A stretch of DNA of 64,000 nt from assembly GCA_026874595.1 (NCBI GenBank), contig CM049310.1, positions 76,935,056 to 76,999,055 on the forward strand, given 5' to 3'. The stretch is from Sipunculus nudus. Lineage: Eukaryota > Annelida > Sipuncula > Golfingiida > Sipunculidae. The translations under genes were made by a program, and so were the position numbers. Shown here piece after piece: positions 40,513 to 52,185 of the stretch. Position 1 is the stretch's first letter. Each line of letters opens with the position of its first letter. The notes below the pieces were generated by a model. That model was not told the origin of the DNA. It ran no database searches and saw only the letters and a list, made by a program, of their open reading frames with translations.

Positions 40513-40865
40513 TATACTTTCACCGGCAGTGTTCATTTTTACTTTCAAAGAACGATTTGCAAACAGACGCTATATGACGTATTGGTTGGTAATTATCGCT
40601 ATTTCTTTTCAGTGTGTACGTAATTAATTATAAAATATTTTAAGTTTCCCGTTCACAATATAAAGTCGATTTCAGATTATCGTAAAGAGTAGCTTGAGAG
40701 GAGGCGGGGGGGGGGGGGGGGGGGCTCGAAGACTTTCACCTGCACTGTTCATTTTTACATTCAAAGAACGATTTGCACACAGACGTTATATGACAGGTTC
40801 AGGTTTGGTAATTATAGCTATTTTCAGTGTGCACGTAACACTAACAATCAAGTATAAAACCTTTC
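40513..40865. repeat. Two-copy direct duplication upstream of the GPCR
   Basis: CACTGTTCATTTTTAC-type sequence, then TTCAAAGAACGATTTGCA, ACAGACG.TATATGAC and GGTAATTAT.GCTATTT...CAGTGTG.ACGTAA occurs at 40513-40640 and again at 40732-40860, a spacing of ~219 bases. A poly-G tract (40706-40723) lies between the copies. Confidence 0.8.
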
Positions 40866-41029
40866 TGTATGAATTACTGTCTTTAGACTGACCTTCACCT
40901 GTGTAAATTATCAGCAGAATACCAGGAGTTCCAAGTGCATTTTTCGCAATACTAAACTGTTGCCAAGGTGATTGTCATGGCAACAGCTCCAAACCAAATG
41001 GCACGCAACAGAAATGTGTTTAATATGTT

Positions 41030-41225
41030 AATTTGATTGAGCCTGAGTCTCTACCGGACTGGTCCCTGCGTCATTCAGACTTCATCTACTTAGGATAACT
41101 GATACAAACAAAAGGTTGTTCTATCTTCTCGACTCCGACGAACTGCATCACTTTGACTCCGGAAAGGTCGGGACAAAGCTTGATGGCCTGTTTTAAAACG
41201 ACCTGATAACCGCGTTCTTTTAAGT
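41030..41225 (+). other. Candidate 5' UTR exon of the GPCR (tentative)
   Basis: A less AT-rich stretch with no extended open frame ends at AAGT|GTGAGT (GT at 41226), a good donor 2.3 kb upstream of the acceptor that abuts the GPCR ATG. The transcription start cannot be placed. Inferred only from the donor and position. Confidence 0.25.
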
Positions 41226-42249
41226 GTGAGTATTTACACGCTTTGTTTCTGACATTTTTATGATTTAAAGTTTTTTTTCTTACTCATCAACAACCTGTCT
41301 GATCTGGCACATGCATGTGATATGATAACAATGCTATTCCATTACGACATCATGTAATTATGACAGTTTTATACAAAAGTTCAATATTCTTGTCGGAAAA
41401 CAAATACCGTATACTGAATATAAAACGTATATTTAAATTCGGAATAATAAAACTTGTATGGAATTGCGGGAAAGATATTTTTTAATGATCATGCACATGC
41501 AGTTTAAAATACTCACTTAAGTATCTAGTTAATGCGCTGTATAATAAAATACGTGATACAAACTTTCAAAAAGAATGTCTGATTTAACAGTATCATTCAT
41601 ATATATGTTGACAGTCTTGATAAATCAGTGTGTCACGATGAAATTCAATGAGCGAAAGCACCGGGGAAAGAAGGGGAATTTTCTGTTCTCTTGTGTGACA
41701 CATACATGACGTATATATGCATGTTAATTAACCAAATTTATTAATATCCCTCATGGGTGTTAGAGATACTTTGTTTTCTCTCCTGTAGAGGCCACTGCAC
41801 CATTAATTTAAAAACAATCGTACAAGAGCATCTGCGGCTAAAACCCCTTTTATCTCGAATCTATCTTTAAAGTATTTTAACTGAATAATTTAAGATGTAA
41901 ACATAACGTTTTACTAAAACTGCTATCGGTGGATATAGGATGTTTGTAAACAGCACTCTTGCACAAGTAAACAAATGTGCTGCGAATGCCATACAGACTT
42001 TATCCCTCGAATGTAGAAGTATAAATTAATAGGGAAGAAAAAGAAATTAAACCATACGTTATAGGAGCGTATAGCCATACAGGATAAAACCTCAAAATAA
42101 TTCCACACAACATACTATTTTTAACTCCAATTAGAAATATGAGTTGTACAAGAATAATATATTAAAATATAATATTGGCTACGCCCCTGCGTGAAATCGG
42201 CGCAATACTTGTCGATATCAAGCGTATATCGTTCTATTTCCCATTTTAT

Positions 42250-43115
42250 TATTTTGTCGAAAAAGAGGAGCGCTGTGCCCCTTCTAAGCCTTTGTTTTCT
42301 GATTTTCAACTTTATAAGATATTTGACAAAATGGTAATGCCAATACTTTTCTATGGTGGTGAGTTATTGGGTCATGACAGAAGAGATCTTATTTATAATG
42401 TTGTAAGTATTTGTTTAAAAATAATGCTGCTATCCTTGGTGAAGGCATGTGGTCGTTTACCACTGAAAATGAATTACATGTCAAAATGTATATCTTAGTG
42501 GGTAAAAATTCTTAAAGGTGCCTGTTCACCTGCCTTTGGAAAAAAAAAGAATGTGTTTTTTGCTTCCTTTGTGCATATATTAATGATATACAACTTGTTT
42601 GTAAACAGAGCAATGCTGACAAACGGGAAAAACATATAACTAAGGTGGTAGGTTGCATTTATGCCAAGGTATATGATTTTTTTATCACATGATTAGTTGT
42701 GTAATATCAATAGTAATGGCAGATTAAAAACTTATGCCACATTCAAATCAGTTATGCGAAGAAAAATATTTAACACTGATTAAGAATGAAAGACAGAGAA
42801 ATAGTCTGGTCAGATTTAGAACTTCTGTTCACCAGTTAGAGGTAGAAATGGGAAGACATAATCAAATACCCTTGGAGCAAAGATATTGTTAATTTTGTTT
42901 AAGATATGGAGAAGCATATATTTAAGACGAAAACAACTTCCTGTTAATTTGTCCATTATATGATGAGCTCAGATAAGAACATACATGTATTTTAAGATTT
43001 GGTAAATTATCATATGTTAAACTTACGTCCAGTGTAAACCCAACTATAATCACACATTTTGTAACATTTATATACCATGCTTTTAATAAAAGAAATCACT
43101 ATTTAGAAACACATG
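42250..43115 (+). pseudogene. Decayed CR1/L2-like LINE fragment
   Basis: LFYGGELLGHDRRDLIYNV-type sequence (around 42340-42400) matches the thumb region of non-LTR reverse transcriptases ('PILLYGSE.WG'). Farther on, VRFRTSVHQLEVEMGRH and QIPLEQRYC, a stop, then ENNFLLICPLYDELR give the typical CR1/L2 C-terminal 'H.L.IE.GR...R.C..C....E.HFL..CP.Y..LR' module, and NAFNKR-like residues follow. Stops and frame changes show it is dead. A MITE copy interrupts it at about 42512-42710. The endonuclease and most of the RT are absent. Confidence 0.7.
42512..42710 (-). mobile_element. TTTAAAGG-ended MITE, inverted partial copy 4, nested in LINE
   Basis: It starts TTAAAGGTGCCTGTTCACC and contains TTTGTAAACAGAGCAATGCT and GACAAACGGGAAAAAC, the reverse complement of the interior of the 16973 copy. 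The far terminus is not recognisable. Confidence 0.6.
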
Positions 43116-43568
43116 TATAAGAAATATATTTCATAATCTACTTTCTCCTTTGCTCAAATTACACAGGTTATAAACAACCTGAGACATTTCTAGTAAAGTA
43201 AGTATATTTTATTTGGTAGCTTATATAATTTTTACATTATTACTTAATGTTTGCATATGAAATGACAGAGTTATAGACAAAGGTCATTGATTTATCCACA
43301 GAACAAATATGAGTACTAGAAACTGTAAAACATTATGTATTATAATTACTATATTATATTTTATTAGGCCCCCTATTTTATATTATGTACTTAATTCAGG
43401 TATAAGTACTTGCTTCTAGATTAAGATCGTTTATTTTTTTTCAATGTAAAATGCATATATTTGCTTAAAAAACTGTATGGTTATGTATATTGTAAAATGT
43501 TTACATTGATGGAACTTTTTTCCAGAATAATAATTTCATTCATTCAAGATATTGTTACTTTATTTCAG
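43116..43568. other. AT-rich sequence ending in a splice acceptor
   Basis: The end of the stretch, TTGTTACTTTATTTCAG, is a good pyrimidine tract and AG placed immediately before the GPCR ATG at 43569. The open frame extending upstream to 43461 is therefore probably intronic. Confidence 0.6.
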
Positions 43569-43815
43569 ATGAATCAGACAGACATTGTTAGCGATGATTC
43601 GTTGGTCCCCCTCTTGGTGTCCTCCCCCGGACTAGCTTACCCCTACCTCATCATCGCGGTAGCAGCTCTGGTTGTCGGGGTGATGGGGAATTTTCTCACC
43701 CTCGCGAGCTTCGTCATCAGCAAAAACCTGAGGTCGCTTGGTAACGAATTCCTTCTGAACCTGGCCATTGCCGACCTGTGTGTGACAGCCATTGCTGACC
43801 CGCTTTGCATTCTGG
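43569..43815 (+). CDS. Melatonin-receptor-like class A GPCR, coding exon 1
   Basis: The exon codes for the extracellular N-terminus and TM1-TM2 of a plasma-membrane receptor. It starts MNQTDIVSDDSLVPLLVSSP with an N-glycosylation site at Asn2. TM1 (about 25-50) contains GNFLTLASF with the class A GN signature (Gly40-Asn41). ICL1 is KNLRSLGNE; TM2 holds LLNLAIADL with the conserved Asp69. The 'KNLRSLGN.FLLNLAIADL' run closely resembles melatonin receptors ('KKLRNAGN.FVVSLAVADL'). The ATG directly follows a splice acceptor (TTTCAG), so the upstream open frame beginning at 43461 was not used. The donor is CTGG|GTAGGT, leaving one base (phase 1). Confidence 0.88.
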
Positions 43816-44151
43816 GTAGGTACAGCATGATTGATAGAGTAATTTGCGTTATATAATAAGGTAAAGTCTGTAATTATTTTTTTGTACTTTGTCTAATTTT
43901 AACTTTAAAAAACAATTAAAGTTAACCATTATTTTAATTAGTGGTGTTGCTTCATGTGTAATTATGTTTCAGTAAGTTAGCAAATTCTCAACATAAAAAA
44001 TATTTATTGCCAACTTAAAAAAAAATAATTTATAATAAAAAATGTCATCTTAGAAACGTGTACTCAAATGTATAAAGGTAAAATATTATGTATTATCTAT
44101 AATAAAAAATGTAAATATTCTGGTGAAAATCAACTTTAACCCTCTGTTTAG
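43816..44151 (+). other. GPCR intron (phase 1)
   Basis: 336 bases, much more AT-rich than its flanking exons, from GTAGGT to CCCTCTGTTTAG. It splits the coding sequence after TM2, in the loop leading to TM3. Confidence 0.85.
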
Positions 44152-44969
44152 GTATAACACAAGGGAAAGCCTTTTTCGAGGAGCGTCCGGTCCTGTGCGA
44201 GTTCGTGGCGGCCTTTTGTCTAACAGCATGTTTCTGCGCCTTCTTCTGTCTGACCGGAGTCACCATGCACCGTTACATGTATCTGTGTCACCCGGACCTG
44301 TACCACCGCCTCTTCAAGCGTCGTTGGATCATCCTCATGTGTGCCGGGGCGTGGGTGGCAGCGTTCGCTTTCGAGGCCCCGAACTTCTTCGGTTGGGGCG
44401 GCCATTTGTTTGACGAGAAGAACATGACTTGTATTTGGGACCGCAAGGCCAGTGTGAGCTACAGCCTTTTTGTGGTCGTCCTGGTTGGGGGCCCGCTATT
44501 GTTCATGTCTGTCGCCAATTTCAGGATCATGTTGAAAATCCGCGATTCCAAACGCCGCGTCATGGCAAACACTCGTGCGGGGAAAAGCCAGGACGTCAAA
44601 AATGAATGGAAGAAAGTTGTCAAGTCCTGCAATACGCTGTTTGTAGTTCTGGTTGCTTTCTTGATATGCTGGACCCCCTACACGCTAGTCATCGCCATTG
44701 ACCACGAAGACCGCTTCCCTTTGGCCGTCCATCTGTACGTCACTCTGCTCGCCCACCTCCACTCAAGTGTGACCGTCATCATATACGCCACGACCAACTC
44801 CAACTTCCGGGCAGCCTACAAGCGCCTCCTGGTGACCGGATGTGGTATCTGCTGGCGTCGAAAGGATACATGGAGTGACATGGCGGAAGAAGACCAACGT
44901 GGTGTCGCCCCCAGAAAACAGACCACTCCGCCTACAGAAAATGAAACTACAAACGAGGAGCTTACATAA
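44152..44969 (+). CDS. Melatonin-receptor-like class A GPCR, coding exon 2
   Basis: Completes a 354-residue receptor. After splicing the chain reads LGITQGKAFFEERPVLCEF; Cys98 at the top of TM3 pairs in class A with the ECL2 Cys (NMTC, about 176). TM3 ends GVTMHRYMYLCHP: the DRY/NRY motif is HRY, next to a melatonin-receptor-like 'RY.Y.CH'. ECL2 has a second N-glycosylation site (NMT). TM6 carries LICWTP. TM7 reads SSVTVIIYATTNSNFRAAY, so NPxxY is replaced by TVIIY (melatonin receptors have NAxxY there); helix 8 and a Cys-rich C-tail follow. Nearest type is the melatonin receptor 1A/1B branch, but ligand cannot be assigned, and an orphan melatonin-like receptor is equally possible. Codon use is far GC-richer than flanks. 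Confidence 0.88.
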
Positions 44970-45387
44970 TCTCCTCTGGCAGAGTTGGCAGCAGCTACTT
45001 TGCCTTTAGGACAATTATATTTTAGAACTTCAAAATTAATTAATAACTGTAAAAAATTACTTTTAGTGAAGAAAGAGTTCGCCAATTGAAATTCATGTGT
45101 ATTCCATCGGTACAAGTTCCTTGTGTCAAGACATCAACATCCCGCTCTTCGATTAATTTCGGTAGGGTTGATTGAAATATTTCTTTGGACTCCTTTCGGC
45201 CGTTCTTTTTCGTGACCCTTTCATTACGACCTCTAAGACAATATTATAAAATTATGTTTATCTATTTGTGTGCAGTCAGTGGTCATGCAAGAGAACATAT
45301 ATCCATGAAGTAAAAAAAAGTCGAGAGACGATCATTCAAAGAAATTAATTAATTAAACCAAATTAATTCAGACAAAGTGAACATGCA

Positions 45388-45392
<5 letters not shown>
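44970..45392. other. GPCR 3' flank
   Basis: Presumed 3' UTR and flank. I could not identify a convincing AATAAA before the AT microsatellite. Confidence 0.4.
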
Positions 45393-45431
<39 letters not shown>

Positions 45432-45434
45432 ATT

Positions 45435-45518
<84 letters not shown>
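45393..45518. repeat. (AT)n microsatellite
   Basis: About 125 bases of AT repeat with one short interruption (GTAATTATAC). Confidence 0.95.
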
Positions 45519-45521
<3 letters not shown>

Positions 45522-45527
45522 TATTTG

Positions 45528-45890
45528 TGACCACGCGCTGAGGGCACTGGTCTGCTTGACTTGTGACCGCAAGGTTGTGGGTTCGAGTCGTGTATTGGCC
45601 CCGTTCGCGCTAAGACTCTAGGTCCAAGTTTTTACCTCAAGGGTGCGCACTCTCTGCCACAGCCCATATACTTATAGAGGATATGGTTACTTGTAATGGG
45701 CGGCAGGCAAATGAAGGATGAATAATTAATCTCGTATAGCCTATTCTGTCCTCTTGAGTCATCAAGCTACCAGAATGAACAGGCCTGTGAGACCAGGAAG
45801 GCAAACTTATGTCGGAGGAGACTGAAATTATCGGTGATATCAGACTATATCCCCACCTTTACCTTATCTTTATGACTTGTAACAAAAGGG
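45528..45890 (+). mobile_element. tRNA-derived SINE
   Basis: The head ACGCGCTGAGGGCACTGG suggests an A box and GGTTCGAGTC (45580-45589) is a clear RNA polymerase III B box. The body (AAGGGTGCGCACTCTCTGCC, AATGGGCGGCAGGC, GGTGATATCAGACTATA) is shared with 38857-39075. The cloverleaf is degenerate, so this is a SINE rather than a working tRNA gene. Confidence 0.75.
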
Positions 45891-47483
45891 TGTACAACTT
45901 CCGTCCTACGCGACTCATTGACGGAGTCCTAGCGCCGGTTTAGGTTACAGGTTTGTAGATGGTGATGGAGGGGAGCTTGTCAGCGCATATTGGAGACACC
46001 AAGGGTGTGTTGCAATCAGTGACTTCAGACATGTAGGTGATTTAAGCCCTGGGGCATTTGTGTGTCACTATGGTGACCATTATGACGTCACAATTGTATC
46101 AATGGTATTTAGGCCCGCTACTTGGCTTAAGTCCAGTAAAATTTTATTGCAACAGACCTTTAGTGAAACGGACAGTGGGTCGTCGTAGAACTGCGGAAAA
46201 GTGTTCATTTTTGCGAGGTTTCTGGTTTGGTGTGAAAAGAGCCGATTTCCACAGCCCAGACAATGTTAACAATGATGGCTACACAGGGACTGGTCTCAAA
46301 TAAAAAAAATCTGCTTAGAACAATCAGAAACCTTGCCGAGGTCTTAAGTTTCATTTATGGTTGACTAACTGCATACGTAAATCTAATCTACTGTGCCATT
46401 ATATTGTCAATACAATCAGTTTAGGGTTGTTTAATCTGATGCCGGCAAATGCAAATCAGTGTTTTTTTAAGAGAGTTCTATCAACTGGAATTTTTGGGTG
46501 GCATAGATTGCCGCTATTTATGGTGGCACAATAAATTAAAATCCGTTAAGAAATTCCGTGAGCATTTTTTAATAGCATTCCGTATGATACATTTGTGGAA
46601 ACACTTGTATGTCCACCATGTTAACCAAGTACCTCGTGCTAGTTAGCAGTTTATAGTTCATCCATAGACGTCTATATTATACCGCCATGGTCCACCTATT
46701 GTTACGACATATGTGTTTGTATATAGTATATATTATTTTATTTAATCCAGTGTACATGTGTGATTTTTAATGTGTCAAATCTATTATATAGTATATTGAG
46801 CTATGTATAATATTTAAAATATAGAACGATAAAGGTGCTTGTGTTAAGTAATGTATAAATTGGACTTGTCAAATGAAACTTAGTGTATCCACAAGTAAAA
46901 ATTTAAAATGTATATATACAGCATGCAATACAGAGGCTGGACACTGTATGTTTCTATGATATTTGTTTTACTGTTCTATCATTGTTTTAACTTATGTTAA
47001 ATATGTTGAAAATTTTGACAAGTACACTTGATGTCGTGAAATAAATATTGTGATTTACAGCGAAATGTATTAACTTTTTTTCTAATTTAAGAAACCCCTA
47101 CAAGCAGTATTGTTCATGATACAAAATATGTACAAATTGTTATTGTGTAAATGTTTCCATTATGATCCTTTGTTAAGAGGTTATCTAAAATACGATTGAT
47201 TCTATTGGAATGTTTATATTGTGAATATACTGTAGGTAGGGCAATCATTTTGATATTCTGCCTGAGTGGCTTATATATTTTTAAAATCTATCAGTATTTG
47301 AAACGGCAGAGCTATATGTCCTCAGTGGTTTCAGCTGTAAATGTAATCCAAAACAGAACCTATGGGGCGTCTGTGCAACAATCTGTAAGTTTATTCACTA
47401 CACTTGAATTAGTTATCTGTCATAATCGGCAAAGATTTACGAAAATCCACTGATTATATCAGCAACACCACCCTTAAGGTGCT
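45891..47483. other. Intergenic, nothing recognised
   Basis: Short frames at 46058-46303, 46449-46646 and 47196-47453 have no recognisable domains. A perfect CRE-type TGACGTCA occurs at 46083-46090 without associated gene. Confidence 0.45.
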
Positions 47484-48060
47484 GCTAGGGGGTGCCCTAG
47501 ACTGGTACCCTGCTCTATTAAGGCCTTCAGCCAAGCATAGAGACAGGCGTACAACGCCATCTTAAGTACTCCCAGTTGCAACTCCTGACCTACCTGTAGA
47601 CTGGTTCCAACTCCAGTCTGCACGCTCATACCGATTGTCATGGACGTTCACGCGATCTTTGCTGGTTATTCATGAAGATTTCTTATAAAATTACTTTCTT
47701 TAGTTCCTTATAGTTCCCAAATATTGAAAAATGAGTTGTTGCACAAAAATTGACTGATGGATGTATAGATGATACAATATACTGGATATTTGATATTCCA
47801 CTGTACGTGGCATTGGTTTATTATCAATATCTATTAATGAATTTAATCTAATCATAAATGTCACACGAAATGTACAGCCAACTTTTGACAACTTCTCTGA
47901 GCAAACGAAATGCTTATTTTTATTATATATAAATCACACTTGAGTTGGAACCAGTCTGCCGGGAGGCCTGAAGATGGCGTTGTACGCCCGTCTCTATGAT
48001 AGGCCTAGAGCAGCGGTGCCATTATAGAGCGGGGTACCAGTCTAGGGGGTGCCCGTTCCT
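47484..48060. mobile_element. Foldback element with ~130-bp inverted arms
   Basis: The left arm (47484-47625: GGGTGCCCTAGACTGGTACC, CATAGAGACAGGCGTACAAC, GCCATCTT, GACTGGTTCCAACTC) is the inverse of the right arm (47944-48060: GAGTTGGAACCAGTC, AAGATGGCGTTGTACGCC, GTCTCTATGAT, GGTACCAGTCTAGGGGGTGC). A ~315-base unrelated AT-rich spacer separates them. No ORF in the spacer beyond 63 codons. Target duplication not resolved. Confidence 0.8.
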
Positions 48061-49837
48061 CATGGACGTGGCGGCATCGTTGAGCCATCTGCCGCTAGAC
48101 GGCGCCTTCTGCACTATATCAAAGAGAGCACGATATAAGCCCTGTGCATGTTATATACTGACCTGACATCATGACATTATCCAGGTTGCATTTTAACATT
48201 GTTTTTACCGTCACCTATTATTTCGACGGTACGAATATATTTCCAAAACTGTTGCAGTCGAATTCGCAGGACAGTTTATATTATGGGTACATGTGAAGAC
48301 ACTCGCAAGCAACATACGGTGATTTTATTGCATAGGCGGGGAACATCATTTTCATTTGTGTGTGTGACTGTGTGTGTGTGGGGTGGGGGTTGAAATTAAT
48401 TTTTAACGGGTAGGGCAGAGGGTTGTAAGATTTATATATGGGTATTGTGACAAGACAAAAATCCTTATAGGATATCCCTATAGAACAATACTCACCAGCG
48501 AAAAGACATTTTGGTGAAGGTGTGGCCCCTCCCACTGTGTGGTAAATTTTGTAAATAGGCACATTTCTAATACATTGGAGGCCAAGGACCCATACAAAAT
48601 GTTTACGCGAAAAAAAAAATCAGTTAATTCTACACCATTAAATTGTGAACTGGAAAAATATTGGGGGGGGGGGGGGGGGGGCAAAACCATACAACTGCCC
48701 CCCCCCCCAACTTTAATGTCGTCCCCTCTACCCCCCCCCCCCTCGTTCCCACACCTATGTATTGGAAAGGCTGAAGGAGGGATCAGAATATATTGTGTAA
48801 TGAAAGTGAGTATATGTGTGTATGTACGTGTGTGAGTAAACGTATGATGTTACGAGTACTACGCCGGAATAAGAGGGAATTATAACCGAGATATAACCGA
48901 TGTAAACATCTCGTAATCTTTAGACTACGAGAGAAACATATACATTGCGTAAATCCTATCTCTATAATAACTGCCGTTACTTCCTTTGCCCGCAGGACTT
49001 GGCTGTCAATCACGTTAAACCTGTGGGAAAATTGCTTGTGTGATATACTTGTGTAATATATATAGTTATAACCAAATCTTTTGGCTAATGAGTACACGAC
49101 CAAAATATTACGGGTGGTCTGCTTATTTTCTGTATTTAGGAAGCGAGGCGTTGTAAAATGACGAAAATATTTGCTTCCTCATTGTAATTTACAGTGCGTT
49201 TGTTGATATTGCAAGGCATGCCACTCTGACACCTCTACAGACTCTCTTTTGTCAAAGGGCCTTCGAGGGTTCCTCGGTGGTATGACCGAGCAATGGGGAC
49301 GATTACGCGCCCAGGGCCCGCAGGTGCAGTAGTTACCGGACCTGGTTGACGCCAGGGTATAAAAATAAGAGAAAGCGTGTGATACTGCCCTGTCACGGAA
49401 TGAAATTTTGCAGATGTACATAACCCTAGTTAAGTTAGCATTATAAAAAAAGCGGTTACCTCCACTGAAAAAAAAAATACCTGGACTACATCAGGAAACA
49501 GTGTCGTACAAAAGGTATGTACGTATATATCTTTTCAATTCCGTGAGCGCACACTAATGCTGCACCACTAAAGCGTTACACTTAAATTCTCTATACATAG
49601 TAAAATGGGTAACCAATTTTACTGATGTATGTATGCATGAGAGTCGTATAAATTTCCCCAATGCATTCTGTTCCATTGGAGGGCGCGGCAATAAAAAATA
49701 TTCCCCATCAGGTCACATATAAGGCACATTATCCTTACATATCAAATGCATGAATAAAATAAAAAAGCCAGAGTGGTCAAACTAGTTTACTAAGCATAAC
49801 GAAGCACCGGTTGTTACAGCTTCGGCAATTTATAAAT
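48061..49837. other. Intergenic with G/C homopolymer tracts
   Basis: GT-rich tract at 48355-48390; poly-G at 48663-48681, poly-C at 48698-48708 and 48730-48741. No gene accepted; the minus frame at 49179-49421 lacks domain content. Confidence 0.5.
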
Positions 49838-49838
49838 T

Positions 49839-49839
49839 A

Positions 49840-49881
<42 letters not shown>
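49839..49881. repeat. (AT)n microsatellite
   Basis: Near-perfect AT repeat of about 40 bases. Confidence 0.9.
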
Positions 49882-49884
<3 letters not shown>

Positions 49885-51463
49885 CATGCTGATTTAACAA
49901 CAAAATTATTTCTTTTAATGCAAAAGAATAACATGTGCTATTTATTCATATAGAATTTAACAATATGACCCCAACAACCAACAAGAACAATAGTTTGCGA
50001 TGCATAGCCGGCAATAGTGGTTATTATGCATAAATATCATGCTTATACCTTACCTGATATTAAGTAAGTTGAGACTCAATTCTTCAAGCCGTTATATACA
50101 TCTATATAAATGTATTAGATATATAAGAATGTATATACATTTACTGTGAAATTCGTACTGATATGTGTTATATCCATATAGTTTATAGTCATGCCATCTT
50201 AATTTACAATTTTAAAAAATCCAAATATTATGTTTCTGAGTGCTGCTAATGATGTGTTTACTTTAAAATTAATAAGTACTTCCATTATATACAAAGTGCA
50301 TAAAGTGGTATATACAAATATTAATTTTAGTGAATAGGTCTTGGTATAAAAATATATACTGCACGAAAAGCTTGAGGCACTACGGTATCTTAACTTGGAA
50401 TCCAAAGCCAGTTAAAACATTGACTAAGGTATGCCATTTATATGTGCAAAGTTTTTCCTATCTTGAATCAAGATAAAAGTATATCACATAATATTCAAAC
50501 AAACCCAGTTTAGGTATAATTTGATTTAATATATTCTAATAAATCATCTGTGATATAAGACAGAAAAAAACACGGTATACAGAACATATGGTCTTCTCTG
50601 ATGACGTAAATATCACCACATTCAATTGTATTTCAAGTAAAAAAATTTAAACGTATTATAACGTATAAACATGAGTAGAAATATGACTATTACTGAGTAT
50701 TATAGACAGACCTAAGTTCAGTTATGTCCTTACAGGTGGTTACAAAACAGATAAACATTTGTAACACATTTGAAGTCTTACCCTAATAGTATAATAAATA
50801 AAATTGTTAATCGCAGCAAACACATCAGTAACAATGTATATGTATTAGTGTCCTCTGTAATGAGGAAAGTTTAAGACATGGATATATAATTATCACAGGA
50901 ATATAAAATATTGTTAAAATGTTCGAGATTACTCAAGATATGACCGAGATTCCCATGACAGAACTGTCATTAATCCATATACCGCGTTAGTGTGCTTTTT
51001 TTATATAGATGGCTGAGTATTATTTTAATTTTGATAAACATGTGCAATTTTCAGCGTTACTTTTATAAAGATAAAACAAAAAACACAAGGTTCCTTTGTA
51101 TCCTTACCCATTCCCGTAGGGTTACCACCCAGCCCAATTCGAAATTCATGCAACATTAAGAGAACATCCCCTTGTCTTAGTTACTGCCCATTTATATGCA
51201 TTCCACCCATACTCCGCCCTGTCCTCAAAGTACATCACTTCCTCCAAAGTATATACAGTGGAACCAACTTGAAAGACTACCTGTCCATAAGACCACCTGT
51301 GAATTAAGACAACTCCTTTCCAGTCCCACAGGTGATGTTATCACACAGGATTAACTGTACATCATAAGCTGAACCAGATATCGCTTTATCTATTCGTGAT
51401 GTAGGATTCACTGAAAGAGCACCATTTTTTTAATCAGAAAAACAAAACTTTACAACAAACTAA
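49882..51463. other. AT-rich intergenic sequence
   Basis: No gene recognised. A fragment of the ACAGTGGAACC-type MITE lies near 51256-51360 (ACAGTGGAACCAACTTGAAA, then AAGACCACCTGTGAATTAAG). Confidence 0.5.
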
Positions 51464-51469
51464 TTTATT
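51464..51469 (-). terminator. Candidate poly(A) signal for the NTEL isoform
   Basis: AATAAA on the minus strand about 520 bases beyond the TAA of the last exon. Position is plausible for a 3' UTR; no other support. Confidence 0.3.
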
Positions 51470-51989
51470 GCGTTTTTTAAATAAAGCCAGGGAAGTAGAT
51501 TTGGTATGTGATCTTGTGGGGCTAACTGTGTTTGTTTTACAGGATACACTGATCGGTTATAACACTGTATGGAGCCCAAATGAAAAATATGAAATCAGTT
51601 TCTATTTTGAAAATCGGTAACAAGAGCTACACAAGCAGCAGTTTTTAATTAAACTGAAAACCATATATCTTAAAACCAACCGTGGTTCCGTTTTGGGGTT
51701 TCTGAAACCAGAAAACAGATTGGTTGACTGGCTAACCGATCCTTATACCCATTTCGGTGTTGTATACAAATAATTTAGTTAACAAGATTTTAAATCCCCC
51801 AGTCAAAATAAACATATAACTTATTAGGTCAAATGTCTGACTCCTATTGCAATGTCTATTATTGTACTGTTAAATAATTTAGGCTTGGAAAAATAAGCCC
51901 TTTACAACATAAGCCTCCATCACCTATCAAATACGGACAGCAAAACTACAATCCCAAGAGCTGCAGCTACGCGCAGCGTTATTCACATT

Positions 51990-52185
51990 TTACAGTTCCG
52001 TGTTGGTGGTGTTCATGGTGGGTGAGTGGTGCTCGTCGTTCTCCGAGTCCGTGCTTGTCAGTTGACGTTTTTGGAGCGGCTTCGGCTGCTCACTGGAGAT
52101 GTTCCACTCCTGCTGGTACTGAGGCGGTTGGTAGTGAATCACGTGAGTGTTGTCGTCAAGGGGAACGTTGTCGTCATATTCATGC
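51990..52185 (-). CDS. Membrane protein, terminal exon with PDZ-ligand tail (NTEL)
   Basis: After a strong acceptor (TATTTTTTTCAG) the exon supplies one base to complete a phase-2 codon and then 64 residues beginning HEYDDNVPLDDNTHVIHYQP, passing through SSEQPKPLQKR and TSTDSENDEHH, to ...MNTTNTEL and TAA. The tail is acidic and polar, with Ser/Thr-rich stretches, and T-E-L at the end fits a class I PDZ-binding motif (S/T-x-hydrophobic). Phase allows it to follow either the 55058 exon or the 53943-54059 cassette. The open plus-strand frame over this region (52026-52475) is an antisense shadow. Confidence 0.72.

Noticed and set aside
43461-43568. Upstream in-frame extension of the GPCR N-terminus
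   Set aside because: A good pyrimidine tract and AG directly precede ATG 43569, so the upstream frame is most likely intron.
45528-45600. Functional tRNA gene
   Set aside because: Clear B box but poor acceptor and anticodon stems, and the body is shared with another repeat, so it is a SINE head.
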